Shown here: piece after piece, positions 56,995-64,000 of the stretch
Layout: each line of letters begins with the position of its first letter
How positions within the stretch are numbered: position 1 is the stretch's first letter
Assembly: GCF_016758175.1 (NCBI RefSeq)
Contig: NZ_QYAB01000001.1
Coordinates: forward strand, 371,089-435,088
Direction of reading: 5' to 3'
Source: Leucobacter zeae
GTDB lineage: Bacteria > Actinomycetota > Actinomycetes > Actinomycetales > Microbacteriaceae
DNA: 64,000 bases
Notes under the pieces: generated by a model
The model's input: the letters and a program-made list of their open reading frames with translations, nothing else
Told to the model about the DNA's origin: nothing
The model's database searches: none
Position numbers and translations under genes: made by a program

Positions 56995-57034
56995 AATCGT
57001 GAGGTCGCGGGATCGAGCCCCGCCTCAGCTACAG
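56995..57034 (+). repeat. attR core (40-bp direct repeat)
   Basis: Perfect match to 2371-2410. It is the tail copy of the tRNA-Met 3' end left at the right border. The native tRNA terminator follows at 57042-57075. To the left, only about 160 bp separate it from the integrase start, the expected place for arm sites. Confidence 0.92.
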
Positions 57035-57041
57035 AGAGTCA

Positions 57042-57075
57042 CGAGAAAACCCCCGGTTCGCCGGGGGTTTTCTCG
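57042..57075 (+). terminator. original tRNA-Met terminator, stranded by the insertion
   Basis: CGAGAAAACCCCCGG (57042-57056) pairs perfectly with CCGGGGGTTTTCTCG (57061-57075) around TTCG. It follows the attachment core by 8 nt, so before insertion it ended the tRNA-Met transcript. Confidence 0.85.
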
Positions 57076-57273
57076 TTTCGAGAAGTCGGTGCGCTGGCCG
57101 ATCCGGGCTCCCGATCCCGATCATGATCCGGGTACGGATCCGGCGCCCGAGCGAGAGGAGGGGTGCCCGCGGCCCCGCGACCCGTGGCGCTTCTGCGCGC
57201 GTGGGCTACGATTCAGAACGCCCCGGGCAACGGCTCGTGTGCGCACCAGGCATCGAGAACGGTGAGGCCGAAC

Positions 57274-57873
57274 ATGGACGAGGTACCCGACAGCCCGCTG
57301 GTGCGAGCCGCGTTCGACTACGTGTCGGCGCGTCTCACCGAGGCGATCTTCAACCACTCGATCCGAGTGGCGGAATTGGCGACGGCCATCGGGGAATCCG
57401 AGCAGCTCGGGCTCGAACCGGAGTCGGTCTGGGTCGCCGCGCTGTTCCACGACTTCGGTACGGTCTCGGGCGCCGCCTCGCCCGACCGGTTCGAGGTCGT
57501 CGGGGGCGATGCAGCGGCGGACTTCCTGACGCGACAGGCGATATCCGATTGATCTGCGGCCCAGGAGGTCTGGGACGCGATCGCCCTGCACACCTCCCCG
57601 CACATCGCGGAGTCCCGCGGCGGGCTGACGCGCGCCATCAGACTCGGCGTGCTCATGGACTTCGGGGAGGACGTGCTCGCGAACTCCGCGGCGCTGCGAG
57701 CCCGCCTCGAAGCGCTGCGACCGCGACTCGATATCGAGATCGAGCTCGCCGATCTGGTGGTGTCCCAGGTGCTCGCTCGTCCCGAGAAGGCGCCGCGGCC
57801 GAGCTGGCCGCGCGATCTGTACGACGGCTACATACAGGATCCCCACTCCCGCGGCGTGAACCGAGGGTTCTAG
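57274..57873 (+). pseudogene. HD-domain hydrolase broken by a stop codon
   Basis: ATG 57274, GGTGAGG upstream. The HD superfamily signature is visible: NHSIRVAEL, then ALFHDFGTVSG, then, after a TGA at 57550-57552, ALHTSPHIAESRGG in the same frame, and the tail YDGYIQDPHSRGVNRGF stops at 57873. Without the stop it would be a normal-length HD protein (~199 aa). The frame is unbroken apart from the TGA, which suggests a recent nonsense mutation or an error. It lies just right of the ICE and belongs to the host. Confidence 0.75.
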
Positions 57874-57942
57874 GCGCCGGCCGCGGTTCCGACGGGCCCG
57901 GCGAGCGTCAACCGCTCGCCGGAACCCGGCGGGTCCTCCCGA

Positions 57943-58266
57943 TCAGAGTGCCCGGGGCGCGGTCGTTCGGGCGAGCCGTACGGCCTCGTAGGCGACCAGG
58001 GCCTCGCGGCCCGCGGCCGCCTGCTCCCGGGAGGTGGCCGCGTGCGCTTCGGTCGGGGCGACGGCGACGGCGATGGCGGGCGCCGACGCCACCGGCGTGC
58101 GCTCGAGCAGCCAGATCGCCGCGCGCAGTCGGATCCGGCTCGACAGGGGGAGTCGCCTGAGGGCGTCGCCCGCCGGGAGCTCGACGGACAGGTGGTCGTG
58201 CCCCGAGCGGGGCGTGTGGAGGTGCTGCGAGGCGGAAGCCTGCGCGGCGGAGAGCGTGGTATTCAC
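57943..58266 (-). CDS. hypothetical protein (107 aa)
   Basis: GTG 58266 with GAGAAC upstream on its strand. Ala-rich and basic with short helices (SSRIRLRAAIWLLERTPVAS, REALVAYEAVRLARTT). It has no signal sequence or metal motif. It is transcribed leftward opposite to the HD pseudogene. Family not recognised; it could be a small cytoplasmic protein of the host. Confidence 0.5.
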   Translation of the reverse strand: MNTTLSAAQASASQHLHTPRSGHDHLSVELPAGDALRRLPLSSRIRLRAAIWLLERTPVASAPAIAVAVAPTEAHAATSREQAAAGREALVAYEAVRLARTTAPRAL

Positions 58267-58748
58267 GATGTTCTCGTTTCAGAGGCGATGGGCCGGTCTG
58301 CGGCGGATTCCGCTGCGACCGGTCGCGAGAAGAATGGTGCGCGGACGGCTGGTGCCGGTGCGCGGGTGACCCGTTGCGGATCGGTGCGGGCAGAGCCCGT
58401 GCGGGATCCTCGGCGCGGCGGAGGCGTGCATCGTACGTGCGATGCCACGCCACGCTCGGAGAGACGTGCGGCGACGGTGGGCCCGGGAAGAGCGAGCGGG
58501 GTCGGCCTACGCGGACGACCCGTCGGGGAAGCCGCCGCGGAATGCGCCGATGAGCGTCGCCGAGCGGATCGCACCGCATGAGAATGGCTCAGTTGCGATT
58601 GGCGTCATCATGATTCGGCACCCCCTCTCGACCGTAGTGATTCCACGCTAGCGAGGCCGTGGGCACGGCGTCAAGCATTTTCTCAGGATCAGGCGAGGTG
58701 CGTTCGGTCCCGCCCGAATCCGACCCCGCTACGCCCCGTTGCGCCCGG
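58267..58748. other. 480-bp gap with no gene I can support
   Basis: It separates the 107-aa gene from the NYN gene. Several open frames occur but all are Arg/Ser-rich shadows of GC-rich DNA. No hairpin or repeat stands out. Confidence 0.4.
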
Positions 58749-59870
58749 CTACGCTTCGTCGGACGCCTGGTCGCGCAGACGGACCAAGCGCTCGTGGCCG
58801 GTCTCCTCGAGCTCGGCGACGTCGGAGCGCGACTTGAGGAAGTCCGAGAACGACCGGAATCCCAGCGCCTTCTCGTTGAACGACGGATCCATGCGGCGCA
58901 TCTGCTGCTTCACCGCGGAGCTGTAGAGCCAGCCGGAGTCGTCCTTGTCCTGGCTGAGCCAGAGCGCGCGGATGAGCAGCCCGGTCACGGCGATCTCGAG
59001 GTCCTCGGGCGACTCCACCTCGTCATCCGCGTCCACGATCGCGTCGATGTGCGCCGCGGATCGGGCGTCTGCGATCGGGTCGGTATCCCGACCCGCCGCG
59101 CGCTCCGTCGCCTGGCGAGCGGGCTCGGGATCGGTCGCGCCCTGCGCCGCGGCGCCCCGGCCGCCACGGCGGGACGGGCGCGACTTGCGCTCGGATCCTG
59201 AGGGCTCGCCGTCCGTCTCGCCCGCGGTGCTCGACGCGGAAGCCGGGTCGGCGCCGGCCGCCGCTTCGCGGGGCTTCTCGGCGCGCGGGCGCTTCGGCTC
59301 GAGCGGCTCGATGCCGGGCAGGCCGTCGTACGAGGCGAACTCGTCGCACGCCGACTTCAGCGATTTCGCGGTGGATCCCGCCACGCCGATCCCCACCACA
59401 TAGCGGCCCAGGCGCTTGCAGCGCTGCGCGAGGGGCACGTAGTCGGAGTCGCCCGCGACGATCACGACGTGCGTGAGGTCGTCGAGGCGGAACATGTCCT
59501 CCACCGCGTCGACGGCCAGGCGGATGTCCGCGCCGTTCTTCGCGTAGGCCGCCGCGGGGAAGAGCTGCACCAGGTCGACCGCGCGGCCCACGAGCTGCGA
59601 GCGGTACTCGGCGTTCACGGGCGCCGACCAGTCGGCGTAGGCGCGGGTCAGCACGAGCGTGCCGAACGAGGAGGCGTAGTCGATGATCGCCCCGACGTCG
59701 ACGAGCGCGGCCTGCAGGCGGGCGGCGACCTCGGGGGCGGTCGGGTCCTCCGCGATGCGCTGGCGATCGCGCGCGAACGAGTTGCGCCCGTGCACCCGGT
59801 CGTACCAGGAGAGCACGATGTTGTCGAAGTCGAGGTAGACCGCTACGCGGCCGTTCTGAGAGTGCGGCAC
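58749..59870 (-). CDS. NYN-domain protein with C-terminal LOTUS/OST-HTH
   Basis: 373 aa, ATG 59870. N-terminal NYN domain (RNase-like PIN fold): D in YLDFDNIVLSW, KNGADIRLAVDAVEDM, and D in VIVAGDSDYVPLA, the acidic residues of the active site. A charged low-complexity middle (residues 190-290) leads to a C-terminal LOTUS/OST-HTH-like domain (SSAVKQQMRRMDPSFNEKAL, GFRSFSDFLKS). This is a common actinobacterial fusion with predicted RNA cleavage and RNA binding. The substrate is unknown. Confidence 0.88.
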   Translation of the reverse strand: MPHSQNGRVAVYLDFDNIVLSWYDRVHGRNSFARDRQRIAEDPTAPEVAARLQAALVDVGAIIDYASSFGTLVLTRAYADWSAPVNAEYRSQLVGRAVDLVQLFPAAAYAKNGADIRLAVDAVEDMFRLDDLTHVVIVAGDSDYVPLAQRCKRLGRYVVGIGVAGSTAKSLKSACDEFASYDGLPGIEPLEPKRPRAEKPREAAAGADPASASSTAGETDGEPSGSERKSRPSRRGGRGAAAQGATDPEPARQATERAAGRDTDPIADARSAAHIDAIVDADDEVESPEDLEIAVTGLLIRALWLSQDKDDSGWLYSSAVKQQMRRMDPSFNEKALGFRSFSDFLKSRSDVAELEETGHERLVRLRDQASDEA

Positions 59871-59945
59871 CCCTCCAGTGTGTCAGGGATCCGCCCGGCT
59901 GTCTGCGGGGCCGCGCGATCGTTCAGGCGGCCGGGGCGCGCCGGA

Positions 59946-60929
59946 TCACGCCTCCGGCGCCGCGAGCCGCACCGACGCGAGCTGCTCGGCGCGCGTGGGG
60001 GCGGGGTGCACCGTGACGAGTTCGTCCACGTCGGCGAAGGCCGCGAACGCCTCGAGCTCCGCGCGTACGCGGGCGGGTCCCCCGATCGCGGTGTGCTGCA
60101 GCATTCCGCGGATCTCGGCACCGGCGGGCGTGTCGACGAGCTGCGACGCCTCCTCGAAGGTGAGCTCCTGCTCCCGGCCGCGCGAGAGGAACCGGCGCAC
60201 TCGGTCGACCTCGGTGCGGGCGAAGAGCGCCTCGGCCTCGGCGTCCGTTTCGGCCGCCACGACGTTCACGCCGGCGCTCACGTAGGGCGTCGGGTGCTGC
60301 TCGCTGGGCACGTAGTGGGCGCGGTAGTGCTGCACCGCCGCCGTGAGGTGCTGGGGGGCGAAGTGCGAGGCGAACGAGTAGGGCAGCCCGAGCTGCGCGG
60401 CGAGGCTCGCGCCGAATAGGCTCGACCCGAGGATCGTGAGCGGCACGCGGGTGCCGCGCCCGGGGTAGGCGTTGACCGCGGCGCGCGGGAGGTCGTCCGA
60501 AAGGTAGCGCTGCAGCTCGACCACGTCCTGCGGGAACGCGTCCGCCGCCTGCAGCGTGCGCCGCAGCGCGCGGAAGGTCGCGCCGTCCGTTCCGGGCGCG
60601 CGGCCGAGCCCAAGGTGGATCCTGCCCGGGTGCAGCTCGGCGAGCGTGCCGAACTGCTCGGCGATCACGAGCGGGGAGTGATTCGGGAGCATGACGCCGC
60701 CCGCGCCGAGCCCGATGCGCTCGGTCTGCGACGCGATGTGCGCGATGAGCACGGCCGTCGCGCTCGACGCGATCGACGGCATGTTGTGGTGCTCGGCGTA
60801 CCAGATGCGCCGGTACCCGCTCCGTTCGGCCAGCCGCGCCACGTCGACGGAATGGGCGAACGCGTCGGCGATGCTGCCGTCCGCTTCGACGGTTGCAAGG
60901 TCCAGGATCGAGAGCGGGGTAGCGGCCAT
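59946..60929 (-). CDS. LLM-class flavin-dependent oxidoreductase (bacterial luciferase-like)
   Basis: 327 aa, ATG 60929. TIM-barrel family features: [57 protein letters not shown], then [15 protein letters not shown]. The group uses FMN or F420 and oxidises various substrates; the substrate cannot be predicted. The sequence EHHNMP is typical of the subgroup often called MsnO8-like. It is host DNA. The region to its right contains the palindrome copy 1 and a tandem repeat. Confidence 0.9.
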   Translation of the reverse strand: MAATPLSILDLATVEADGSIADAFAHSVDVARLAERSGYRRIWYAEHHNMPSIASSATAVLIAHIASQTERIGLGAGGVMLPNHSPLVIAEQFGTLAELHPGRIHLGLGRAPGTDGATFRALRRTLQAADAFPQDVVELQRYLSDDLPRAAVNAYPGRGTRVPLTILGSSLFGASLAAQLGLPYSFASHFAPQHLTAAVQHYRAHYVPSEQHPTPYVSAGVNVVAAETDAEAEALFARTEVDRVRRFLSRGREQELTFEEASQLVDTPAGAEIRGMLQHTAIGGPARVRAELEAFAAFADVDELVTVHPAPTRAEQLASVRLAAPEA

Positions 60930-60992
60930 GGCAGGTGCAACTGGGTGCGCCCGCGAGGTATTCCGTTCGCGCTTCGTGCGTCCGGTCGCCCG

Positions 60993-61076
60993 CGCCCGCT
61001 CGCTCGCGCTCGTTCGTGTGCGCCCGCTCGCTCGCGCTCGTTCGTGTGCGCCCGCTCGACTGTGCTCGCTTGTGTG
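60993..61076. repeat. 28-bp tandem repeat, three copies
   Basis: Two identical units (60993-61020, 61021-61048), beginning CGCCCGCTCGCTCGCGCTCG and ending TTCGTGTG, plus a third degenerate unit at 61049-61076. Confidence 0.75.
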
Positions 61077-61087
61077 CGCTCGCTCTT

Positions 61088-61154
61088 CCAGGATCCGGGT
61101 CACTTTGGGGGCGTGTTTCGCGAAAACACACCCCCAAAGTGACCCGGATCCTGG
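61088..61154. repeat. large palindrome, copy 1 (24-bp perfect arms)
   Basis: Left arm 61088-61111 (CCAGGATCC, then GGGTCACTTTGGGGG) pairs with 61131-61154. The inner part is nearly palindromic (GTGTTTCGCGAAAACAC). A second copy lies at 61799-61859, so this is a host interspersed repeat that may act as a bidirectional terminator or REP-like element. Confidence 0.8.
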
Positions 61155-61292
61155 CTGGCCGGGCGACAAGCGCGCGCCGGGAGCCGCGAGGCGCGAGGCG
61201 CGCGACGGCTGTCGAGCCGAGCAGTTCTGTGGGATGCTGAGGGCCGGACCCGTCGCCGAGCCGCCGCTCCGCGCCACGAGAGGAGCCCGCCC

Positions 61293-61715
61293 ATGGCCGA
61301 GAAGCAGCCCGCGATGTCCCCCTCCGACCTGCCCGTCGCAGGCGTGCTCGATCGCGCGACCGGTCCACGCAGGGCCGAGGCTGACGAGCTGCTCGCGCTC
61401 CACGCCGAGGTCAGCGGGGAGACCCCCGTCGTCTGGGCCGGGCGGATCATCGGCTTCGGCGAGGTCGTGTACCGCACCGACGCCGGTCGCGAGGTCAGGG
61501 TGCCGCGTCTCGCCTTCGCGCCGGGCGCCGCCAGGCACACGCTGTACCTCTCCGAGGACTTCGCCGAGCGCTGGCCCGAGCTGCTTGAGCGCCTCGGGAA
61601 GTACCGCTCGAGCAAGGTCTGCCTGTATCTGACGCGACTGGCAGGCGTGGATCGCGCGGCGCTGCGCGAGCTCCTCGAGCGCACGCTCGCCGACACCCGC
61701 GAGCGGCTCGGCTGA
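61293..61715 (+). CDS. DUF1801-family protein
   Basis: 140 aa, ATG 61293 (GAGAGGAG upstream). The features [57 protein letters not shown] and [19 protein letters not shown] match the DUF1801 family (YdhG-like), small iron-chaperone/phosphate-binding-like folds of unknown role. It is host DNA. Confidence 0.85.
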   Translation: MAEKQPAMSPSDLPVAGVLDRATGPRRAEADELLALHAEVSGETPVVWAGRIIGFGEVVYRTDAGREVRVPRLAFAPGAARHTLYLSEDFAERWPELLERLGKYRSSKVCLYLTRLAGVDRAALRELLERTLADTRERLG

Positions 61716-61720
61716 GCGCT

Positions 61721-61762
61721 GACGGCTGAGCACTGACCGCTGACGGCTGAGCACTGACCGCT
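61721..61762. repeat. short tandem repeat
   Basis: A GCTGACGGCTGAGCACTGAC motif is repeated with 1-2 base shifts in the 61716-61770 stretch, just after the DUF1801 stop. Short direct repeats of this sort are often replication slippage products. Confidence 0.55.
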
Positions 61763-61798
61763 GACCCCCGAAGGCCGCCCCCTGAAGGCCGACCCGCT

Positions 61799-61859
61799 GA
61801 ATCCGGGTCACTTTGGGGGTGTGTTTTCGCGAAACACACCCCCAAAGTGACCCGGATTC
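61799..61859. repeat. large palindrome, copy 2 (28-bp perfect arms)
   Basis: Arms 61799-61826 and 61832-61859 around TCGCG. The sequence shares the core GGGTCACTTTGGGGG with copy 1 at 61088. It lies between the DUF1801 and the Eis-like genes. Confidence 0.85.
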
Positions 61860-61961
61860 GTGAGGGCAGCGAAGGAAGAAGGGAGCGCGAGCAAGCGCAG
61901 GAGCAAGAGCAGGAGCAAGCGCACGCGAGCGCGCACGCGAGGCGTCCGGGATACTGGATCC

Positions 61962-63245
61962 ATGACGCTTCCCGACGGCACCCGCTTGACCGCGCTCGAC
62001 GACGACTCGCGCCTCGCAGACGTGCTGGAGCTCGACACGTGGGCCTTCCCGACCGAGCACGCGGTGCCCGACCTGCTCGGGCTCGCAAACCCGATCCCGT
62101 GGGGGCGCGCCTGGGGCATCGAGCACGAGGGCGCTTCCGGCCTCGTCGGGATGTACGGCGCCTACTCGCTCGAAGCGTTCCCGGTTCCCGGGGCCGAGAC
62201 GCGGTGCGCCTGGCTGACGTGGGTGGGCGTGCATCCCGGCCACCGGCGCCGCGGGCTCCTCCGCAACATGATCGCGCACCACTTCGCCGAAGTCCGAGCG
62301 CGCGGCGAGGCGCTGTCCGTGCTGAACGCCGCCGAGGCCGGTATCTACGGCCGCTTCGGATACGGGCACGCCGCCCCCGCGATGGCGCTCACGGTCCCGC
62401 GCGGCGCCGCGCTGCGCGAGGTTCTGGGATCCGCGGAGCTCGCGGCGGAGTTCGCGTCGTGGGATCCGGAGGCGCACGGCGAGCTCATCGCCGCGGTGCA
62501 CCGCGATGCCGGGCGCGAGCCGCGCGGCATCGGCCGGCCCGGTTGGGCCACCTGGGAGACGCCGGAGCTGCGCGCGGTGCAGGAGGAGGACCCGGCTGCG
62601 ATGCGCGGCGGGCGGGAGCCGCTCCGGATCCTCGTCGTGCGCGACGCCGAGGGGCGCGCCCAGGGGTACGCCCGGTTCCGCCGTTCGCCCGACCGCAGCG
62701 GCGGGATCTCCGACGGCGCGGTCGAGATCCGCGACCTCGTGGGACTGTCACCCGCGGCCGTGCACCGCATGTGGAGCCTGCTGCTCGACCTCGACCTCAC
62801 GAGCCGCGCGACGATCGAGAAGATCCCCGTCGACGACCCGATCCTGCACCTGCTCGTCGACCCGCGCGCCGCCCGCCCCGTGGTGCGCGACCTGGTGTGG
62901 GTCCGGATCCTCGATCTGCCCGCCGCGCTCGCCGAGCGGCGCTACGCCGCGCCGGTCGATCTCGTGCTCGAGGTGACCGACGCGCTCGTGGCCGAGAACG
63001 CGGGGCGCTGGCGGGTGGTCGTCGACGAGGCATTCGGCGCGGCCCGCGTGACCCGCGCCGACGCCGCCGCCGCTCCCGACCTCTCGCTCGACATCGAGGC
63101 GCTCGGCGCCGCCCACCTCGGCGCCGTCTCGCTCGCCGCGCTCGCAGCGGCCGGGCGGGTGGAGGCGCGGGATCCCCGGGCGCTCGCCGCTGCCGCCGTC
63201 GCGTGGTCGTGGCCCGTCATGGCCGGAGCGAACTGGGAGTTCTGA
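61962..63245 (+). CDS. Eis-type GNAT acetyltransferase
   Basis: 427 aa, ATG 61962. N-terminal [23 protein letters not shown] (V-x-P-x-x-R-R-x-G acetyl-CoA loop), [19 protein letters not shown], as in Eis. A second GNAT-like domain and a C-terminal SCP2-like domain follow; the end NWEF provides the terminal carboxylate used by Eis-type enzymes. Eis proteins acetylate aminoglycosides or peptides; the natural substrate here is unknown. Host gene. Confidence 0.9.
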   Translation: MTLPDGTRLTALDDDSRLADVLELDTWAFPTEHAVPDLLGLANPIPWGRAWGIEHEGASGLVGMYGAYSLEAFPVPGAETRCAWLTWVGVHPGHRRRGLLRNMIAHHFAEVRARGEALSVLNAAEAGIYGRFGYGHAAPAMALTVPRGAALREVLGSAELAAEFASWDPEAHGELIAAVHRDAGREPRGIGRPGWATWETPELRAVQEEDPAAMRGGREPLRILVVRDAEGRAQGYARFRRSPDRSGGISDGAVEIRDLVGLSPAAVHRMWSLLLDLDLTSRATIEKIPVDDPILHLLVDPRAARPVVRDLVWVRILDLPAALAERRYAAPVDLVLEVTDALVAENAGRWRVVVDEAFGAARVTRADAAAAPDLSLDIEALGAAHLGAVSLAALAAAGRVEARDPRALAAAAVAWSWPVMAGANWEF

Positions 63246-63260
63246 CCGGCGCGAGCGCGG

Positions 63261-63299
63261 CGGAGCCCGGCCGGGGCTCTGGCTCCCGGCCGGGCTCCG
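63261..63299. terminator. bidirectional terminator between convergent genes
   Basis: CGGAGCCCGGCCGGG (63261-63275) pairs perfectly with CCCGGCCGGGCTCCG (63285-63299). It lies between the acetyltransferase (ends 63245) and the carboxylase gene (ends 63315). Confidence 0.85.
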
Positions 63300-63314
63300 T
63301 CGCGCTCGCGGACC

Positions 63315-64000
63315 CTAGGCAGGGTCGACGATGCTGAGCAGCACGTGGCCGTTCGAGACCGTCTGCCCCACGGGGGCGTCGATCCCGGACACCACGCCGC
63401 TGCGGTGCGCGTAGATGGACTGCTCCATCTTCATTGCCTCGAGCACGACGACGAGGTCGCCCTCCTCGACCGCGGCGCCGTCCTCGACGGCGACCTTGAC
63501 GACCGTTGCCTGCATGGGGGCCGAGACGGCGTCGCCGGTCGCTCCCGAGACCCCGGCGCCCTTGGCGCGCTTGGGCGCGGGCCCTCGGGTGACGTCCTGG
63601 TCGGCGAGCGGCAGCAGCGTCGCGGGCATCGTGACCTCGACGCGGCGCCCCTCGACCTCGACGACGACCGTGCGGCGCTTCGCGTCCTGCACGACGGGCG
63701 CCGTCTCGCCCTCCCACGGCTCGATGTCGTTGTCGAACTCGCTCTCGATCCACAGCGTGTAGACGCCGAAGCGACCCTCGGGCGCCGTGAACGCCGGATC
63801 GCGGACGATCTTGCGGTGGAACGGCAGCACGGTCGGCATGCCCTGGATCTCGAACTCGTCGAGGGCGCGGCGCGAGCGCTCGAGCGCCTCCTCGCGGGTG
63901 GCGCCCGTGACGATCAGCTTGCCGAGCATCGAGTCGAAGGCGCCCGAGATGACATCGCCGGTCTGCACGCCGGTGTCGATGCGCACGCCGGGGCCGAAGG
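63315..64000 (-). CDS. acyl-CoA carboxylase alpha subunit, biotin-carrier end (partial)
   Basis: The gene begins beyond the window; the visible 228 residues end at TAG 63315-63317. The end of the biotin carboxylase and the BT-like linker (GVYTLWIESEFDNDIEPWEG) lead to the biotin-carrier domain SAPMQATVVKVAVEDGAAVE with VVLEAMKMEQS, the biotinylated Lys in the second M-K-M. This is the alpha chain of acetyl-/propionyl-CoA carboxylases, which carboxylate acyl-CoA in fatty acid and propionate metabolism. Host gene. Confidence 0.92.
   Translation of the reverse strand, partial: FGPGVRIDTGVQTGDVISGAFDSMLGKLIVTGATREEALERSRRALDEFEIQGMPTVLPFHRKIVRDPAFTAPEGRFGVYTLWIESEFDNDIEPWEGETAPVVQDAKRRTVVVEVEGRRVEVTMPATLLPLADQDVTRGPAPKRAKGAGVSGATGDAVSAPMQATVVKVAVEDGAAVEEGDLVVVLEAMKMEQSIYAHRSGVVSGIDAPVGQTVSNGHVLLSIVDPA

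Larger units (their letters stand above)
2371..57034. mobile_element. integrative conjugative element inserted in tRNA-Met
   Basis: A 40-bp perfect direct repeat occurs at 2371-2410 (the 3' half of tRNA-Met) and 56995-57034. Between the repeats lie a tyrosine recombinase at the right end, divergent HTH regulators at the left end, a MobF relaxase, a VirD4/TraG coupling protein, a VirB4-like protein, DUF2637, a DarB-like helicase and abundant cargo. Outside the repeats the genes are ordinary housekeeping genes. This is the classic layout of an actinobacterial ICE using a tRNA 3' end as attB. The recognisable mating-pair apparatus is sparse (no clear VirB6, and VirB4 is reduced), so it may be a decayed ICE or one that needs a helper. 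Confidence 0.9.
60930..61292. other. divergent intergenic region with a large palindrome and a tandem repeat
   Basis: It separates the leftward oxidoreductase from the rightward DUF1801 gene. It holds the 28-bp tandem repeat (60993-61076) and the long palindrome (61088-61154). Confidence 0.6.

Noticed and set aside
59946-62501. An 851-residue frame running from the oxidoreductase across the palindrome and neighbouring genes
   Set aside because: The upstream extension crosses an intergenic palindrome and the antisense of two genes; the family start is ATG 60929.

Overview
The window is high-GC actinobacterial DNA, most likely from the family Microbacteriaceae (a Leucobacter-like organism). 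This rests on GC-rich codon use, many GTG starts, actinobacterial families such as DUF2637, and a small protein starting MGHLIY of the DUF7882 type that I know mainly from Microbacteriaceae.

Two stretches of host chromosome (1-2370 and 57035-64000) flank one large integrated mobile element. The left flank carries the tail of an unknown gene, a 58-aa protein, a CorA Mg2+ transporter, a four-helix membrane protein, and the genes for tRNA-Thr(GGT) and tRNA-Met(CAT). The right flank carries an HD-domain gene broken by a stop codon, an NYN/LOTUS ribonuclease-like protein, an LLM flavin oxidoreductase, a DUF1801 protein, an Eis-type acetyltransferase and the biotin-carrier end of an acyl-CoA carboxylase. 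Two copies of a large palindrome lie among these genes.

The element (about 54.7 kb, 2371-57034) is an integrative conjugative element (ICE). It sits in the 3' end of the tRNA-Met gene and is bounded by a perfect 40-bp direct repeat. A tyrosine recombinase at the right end (55560-56807) explains the insertion. The left end holds divergent HTH regulators around a palindromic operator. The gene of the leftward regulator runs through attL, so excision should change its C-terminus. Next comes a tightly overlapping rightward operon (3103-7968) with a replication-initiator-like gene containing an internal iteron cluster, a ParB-like protein and a DUF2637 membrane protein. A surface-display block follows (8062-14243): an LAXTG-anchored repeat adhesin, a sortase, and a secreted SLH-like/CAP protein. 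The adhesin and sortase each carry a frameshift.

The transfer module consists of a VirB4-like ATPase without Walker A (16217), a VirD4/TraG coupling protein (18031) and a MobF relaxase-helicase (36880-40821). A candidate oriT lies just upstream of the relaxase gene. A DarB-like methyltransferase-helicase (to 34557) is next to a membrane-anchored PD-(D/E)XK protein and a DUF6036-type nucleotidyltransferase pair, which look like defence or stability cargo. Other cargo is a Cmx-type chloramphenicol exporter with an IS481 transposase (a Tn5564-like arrangement), an LPXTG protein with an orphan LuxR-type response regulator, an FHA/zinc-ribbon protein, a SRAP protein, a zeta toxin-antitoxin pair, a cluster of secreted proteins and lipoproteins, and a five-gene operon from a redoxin to a PhoB-type regulator.

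The element shows decay: two methyltransferase remnants, IS30 remnants, and several single-base frameshifts that could be real or sequencing errors. A structured ~260-bp non-coding block occurs twice plus one remnant, each full copy between divergent gene clusters. Transfer ability is doubtful because few mating-pair genes are recognisable.
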